This document shows, in pieces, positions 13,889 to 16,273 of a stretch of DNA of 16,273 nt. The first letter of the stretch is position 1, and each line of letters opens with the position of its first letter. Location: positions 1 to 16,273 of the forward strand of contig JAAYGE010000012.1 in the NCBI GenBank assembly GCA_012727835.1, read 5' to 3'. The position numbers and the translations under genes were made by a program. A model generated the notes under the pieces. The model ran no database searches and was not told the origin of the DNA. It saw only the letters and a list, made by a program, of their open reading frames with translations. Source of the DNA: Bacillota bacterium (GTDB lineage Bacteria > Bacillota_H > UBA994 > UBA5500).

Positions 13889-14690
13889 GGAAAGATTGGA
13901 TATTATGTTGGTGCAACAAGGCTTTTTTGACTCCCGCCAGCGGGCACAGGGAGCCATTATGGCCGGCCTAGTTAGGGTGGACGGTAAGCGGATAGACAAG
14001 CCCGGTACCCGAGTGCCTCCAGATGCGGACATTCAAGTAGAAGGCCAGGAGCATCCCTACGTGAGCAGGGGGGGCTTGAAGTTAGAGCGGGCCATTAAGG
14101 AGCTAGGCTTTGATCCCGGGGGCAAAGTGATCATCGATATTGGGGCTTCCACCGGCGGTTTTACCGACTGTGCTCTCCAGCACGGTGCTAAACGGGTATA
14201 TGCGGTGGATGTGGGGTACGCCCAGTTGGCATGGAAACTGCGGCAGGACCAGCGGGTGGTGGTGATGGAAAGGACTAATGCCCGTTACCTGCAGGCCAGT
14301 GATTTTCCCGAATTGGCCGATGCCGCGACCATCGATGTCTCTTTTATCTCTTTAGCCCTAATTTTCCCGGCGGCGGTACCATTGCTGGTGCCTGGGGGAG
14401 AGATTGTGGCCCTGATTAAACCCCAATTTGAAGCCGGACGGGAGCTGGTGGGTAAGCGAGGTGTGGTGCGGGAGCCGAACGTCCATCGACAGGTGATTAA
14501 CCAGGTTTGGGAGACGGCTTCCGAGCTACAGCTAGGCCTAATGGGTCTAACCTTTTCGCCGATCACGGGCCCGGAAGGCAATATTGAATTTTTGTCCCTG
14601 TTTAAACAGGGGACGGCTGATCGAGTATCCCCAGCAGATGTAGAAACAGTTGTAGAATTAGCCCATAAGCAATTGGGCAAGCAGGGTTAA
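13878..14690 (+). CDS. tlyA: TlyA family rRNA 2'-O-methyltransferase (S4 plus FtsJ-like domains)
   Basis: The 270-residue protein has an N-terminal S4 RNA-binding domain (about 4-55: ERLDIMLVQQGFFDSRQRA, then GLVRVDG), the linker YVSRGGLKLERAI (61-73) and an FtsJ/RrmJ-like SAM methyltransferase domain with motif I IDIGASTGGFTD (86-97), DVGYAQLAW (111-119) and KPQFE (181-185). In mycobacteria TlyA 2'-O-methylates 16S and 23S rRNA; the B. subtilis homologue is YqxC. Target nucleotides here are not predictable. The start is ATG 13878, inside the end of dxs, with GGAG (13863-13866) about 11 bases upstream. Gene order dxs-tlyA-recN is conserved in B. subtilis. Confidence 0.94.
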   Translation: MATKERLDIMLVQQGFFDSRQRAQGAIMAGLVRVDGKRIDKPGTRVPPDADIQVEGQEHPYVSRGGLKLERAIKELGFDPGGKVIIDIGASTGGFTDCALQHGAKRVYAVDVGYAQLAWKLRQDQRVVVMERTNARYLQASDFPELADAATIDVSFISLALIFPAAVPLLVPGGEIVALIKPQFEAGRELVGKRGVVREPNVHRQVINQVWETASELQLGLMGLTFSPITGPEGNIEFLSLFKQGTADRVSPADVETVVELAHKQLGKQG

Positions 14691-14733
14691 ATACCTGTAA
14701 GGCGAAGTTATACACGAAGGGGGGATAGATGGG

Positions 14734-15606
14734 ATGACAATAGGGTTGGTCCCTCATTTAGATAAGCCGCAGGCGTTGACCGCCTGCAGGGAATTGGTGG
14801 AGTGGCTTGAGCTGCACGGCATTCGGCCCTGCTGTACTCGGGAAGTAGGGGCTCGCATAAAGCGTCCCGATTTGGTCGTAGATGAAACAGGAAGGACCCA
14901 GGCCCGGTTATTGGTGGTTCTAGGTGGTGACGGCACTCTACTCAGTGTGGTGCGCCGTTATGTGGCCTGGGAACTACCGATTCTGGGTATCAATTTTGGC
15001 AAACTGGGTTTTCTAACCGAAATTGAACTACAAGACATGTTTACTGGCATGGAGCGTGTCTTGCAGGGAGACTATAAAGTGCAAGAGCGGATGCTACTGC
15101 GGGTGGTAGTGCAGCGGAGGAAGAAAACAATTAAGGATTTGCGCGCTTTGAACGAAATGGTAATCAGCAAAGGAGCTTTTAGCCGTATGCTGGAGTTGCA
15201 TATGGCTATAGACGGACAGCGCCTAGATCCGTTGCCGGCCGATGGTGTGATAGTGGCTACTCCGACCGGCTCTACCGCCTATAGCTTGAGTGCCGGCGGC
15301 CCCATAGTCGCTCCCGACATAGGTGTGTTACTGCTAACACCCATCTGTCCCCACAGTTTGCATGCCCGTCCTATGGTAATTTCACCGGCCAGTACGGTGC
15401 AGATCCGGGTGCAGGCTCAACACGAAGACATTCTTCTCACTATCGACGGGCAAGAATCATGTCCCTTGGAGTTAGGCGATCAGGTTGTGATCAGTCGAGC
15501 CAAAGAAGTAGCCCGCTTTGTAAAGGTTTCCGCCAATGGCTTCTTCGACGTATTACGACAAAAGTTGGGTGGGCCTCCTTCCTGTTATCGAGAGGGGGAA
15601 CTTTAG
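14734..15606 (+). CDS. nadK: NAD kinase
   Basis: This 290-residue enzyme phosphorylates NAD to NADP with ATP or polyphosphate. The diagnostic GGDGTLL (64-70, with catalytic Asp66), INFGKLGFLTE (86-96), NEMV (140-143), and DGVIVATPTGSTAYSLSAGGP (170-190, quoted here as its span) are all present. The C-terminal region has the usual TPICPHSLHARP. The start is ATG 14734 with GGGGGG (14719-14724) nine bases before. It is 43 bases after tlyA, and its TAG stop shares one base with the recN GTG. In B. subtilis the NAD kinase genes are not in this cluster, so nadK between tlyA and recN marks a clostridial-type arrangement. Confidence 0.95.
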   Translation: MTIGLVPHLDKPQALTACRELVEWLELHGIRPCCTREVGARIKRPDLVVDETGRTQARLLVVLGGDGTLLSVVRRYVAWELPILGINFGKLGFLTEIELQDMFTGMERVLQGDYKVQERMLLRVVVQRRKKTIKDLRALNEMVISKGAFSRMLELHMAIDGQRLDPLPADGVIVATPTGSTAYSLSAGGPIVAPDIGVLLLTPICPHSLHARPMVISPASTVQIRVQAQHEDILLTIDGQESCPLELGDQVVISRAKEVARFVKVSANGFFDVLRQKLGGPPSCYREGEL

Positions 15607-16273
15607 TGTTAGTGAAGTTGGTTGTGGAAAATCTGGCCCTGATTGAGCAGCTAGATTTAGACTTGGAGCCCGGTTTGGTCGTGTTATCCGGTGAAACGGG
15701 AGCAGGCAAGTCCCTTATTTTGGATGCCTTGTCATTGATTTTGGGCTACCGAGCATCAGCGGATCTGATACGAACCGGTGCGAAAAAGGCAGCGGTGCAG
15801 GCTGTTTTCGAAGTGGAAGCATTACCAGTCCCCTATGATGAACTGGTGGAAGATGGCCAACTGATAATCGCCCGTGAAATCAGCCTGAATGGTCGTAGTG
15901 TGGCCCGTATTAACGGTCAAATAGTCACCGTCGGCTTTTTGCGTGATTTAGGAAAACTTTTAGTGGATTTGCACGGGCAGCACGAGCACCAGTCGCTGTT
16001 ACAGGTGGCTAAACACCGCCAGGTGTTAGATAGATTTGCCGGCGGGCCAGTTTTGCAACTGCTAGAACAAATCAATGAAGTAGTAACCCAATATCGGGAA
16101 GTGGAGGATAGGCTGAAAGAGTTAAGGGGCGACCCCCGGGAGCGGGAGCGCCGGTTAGAGATGTTGCGCTTTCAGCAGGAGGAAATTGCAGCAGCTACTT
16201 TGCAGCCTCAGGAAGAAGATGAGCTGACGGCCATGCGTCAGCGTTTGGCCAATTTTGAGCGGTTACACCAGGC
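15606..16273 (+). CDS. recN: DNA repair protein RecN, N-terminal part
   Basis: RecN is an SMC-like ATPase that acts early at DNA double-strand breaks. The visible 222 codons begin MLVKLVVENLALIEQ and contain the Walker A motif GETGAGKS (29-36), the conserved LHGQHEHQ (122-129), and then a charged helical region from about residue 145 that starts the coiled coil. The gene is open to the right edge; the C-terminal ATPase half lies outside. The start is GTG 15606 with GAGGGGGAA (15592-15600) upstream. It overlaps the last base of the nadK stop (TAGTG), so translation is probably coupled. No argR lies between. Confidence 0.96.
   Translation, partial: MLVKLVVENLALIEQLDLDLEPGLVVLSGETGAGKSLILDALSLILGYRASADLIRTGAKKAAVQAVFEVEALPVPYDELVEDGQLIIAREISLNGRSVARINGQIVTVGFLRDLGKLLVDLHGQHEHQSLLQVAKHRQVLDRFAGGPVLQLLEQINEVVTQYREVEDRLKELRGDPRERERRLEMLRFQQEEIAAATLQPQEEDELTAMRQRLANFERLHQ

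Noticed and set aside
1..16273. CRISPR array, tRNA or rRNA genes, insertion sequence, prophage or defence island
   Set aside because: No regularly spaced repeats, cloverleaf or rRNA signatures, transposase, integrase or defence-type protein were seen. Most of the window is conserved core synteny.

Overview
This window reads as a chromosomal housekeeping and sporulation segment of an endospore-forming Firmicute, most likely a member of the Clostridia. The reasons are a complete spoIIIA operon (AA to AH), the Asp23/YqhY-nusB-xseA-xseB-ispA-dxs-tlyA-recN gene order known from Bacillus and Clostridia, strong AGGAGG-type ribosome binding sites with mixed ATG/GTG/TTG starts, and roughly balanced base composition judged by eye. 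I cannot fix the genus.

Layout. Positions 1-430 (minus strand) hold the N-terminal part of a protein that resembles the circularly permuted ATP-grasp / glutathionylspermidine-synthase-like group; the rest lies off the left edge. A short divergent intergenic region with a 41-bp near-palindrome separates it from a small zinc-ribbon protein (589-906), which ends in a strong intrinsic terminator. A patatin-like lipase (983-1771) follows, with its own terminator at about 1903-1945. A candidate sigma-E type promoter then leads into the eight-gene spoIIIA operon (2005-7117). This operon encodes the mother-cell half of the channel (feeding tube) that joins mother cell and forespore during engulfment. 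A promoter region follows, then an Asp23/Gls24 family protein (7252-7650) with a strong terminator.

From 7792 to the right edge runs one compact, almost gapless array: nusB, a TsaD/Kae1-like ASKHA paralogue, xseA, xseB, ispA, a YuiD-type divergent PAP2 protein, dxs, tlyA, nadK and recN (cut by the window end). It mixes RNA biology (NusB, TlyA), DNA repair (exonuclease VII, RecN), isoprenoid synthesis (Dxs and a prenyl diphosphate synthase, plus a PAP2-related membrane protein) and NADP supply (NadK; Dxr, next in the isoprenoid pathway, uses NADPH). Start and stop codons often touch or overlap, which suggests co-transcription and translational coupling.

The main anomaly is an in-frame TAG in xseA (codon 154, 9613-9615). 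Both halves lie in the same frame and together make a normal-looking exonuclease VII large subunit. Other points are the TsaD-like paralogue with altered signature motifs, the absence of accBC, folD and argR from positions they occupy in Bacillus subtilis, a 41-bp palindrome between divergent genes, and a spoIIIAE start where the only standard in-frame start codon overlaps its own Shine-Dalgarno sequence. I found no mobile element, CRISPR array, tRNA or rRNA, and no convincing new multi-gene system. No gene-free stretch exceeds 300 bases.
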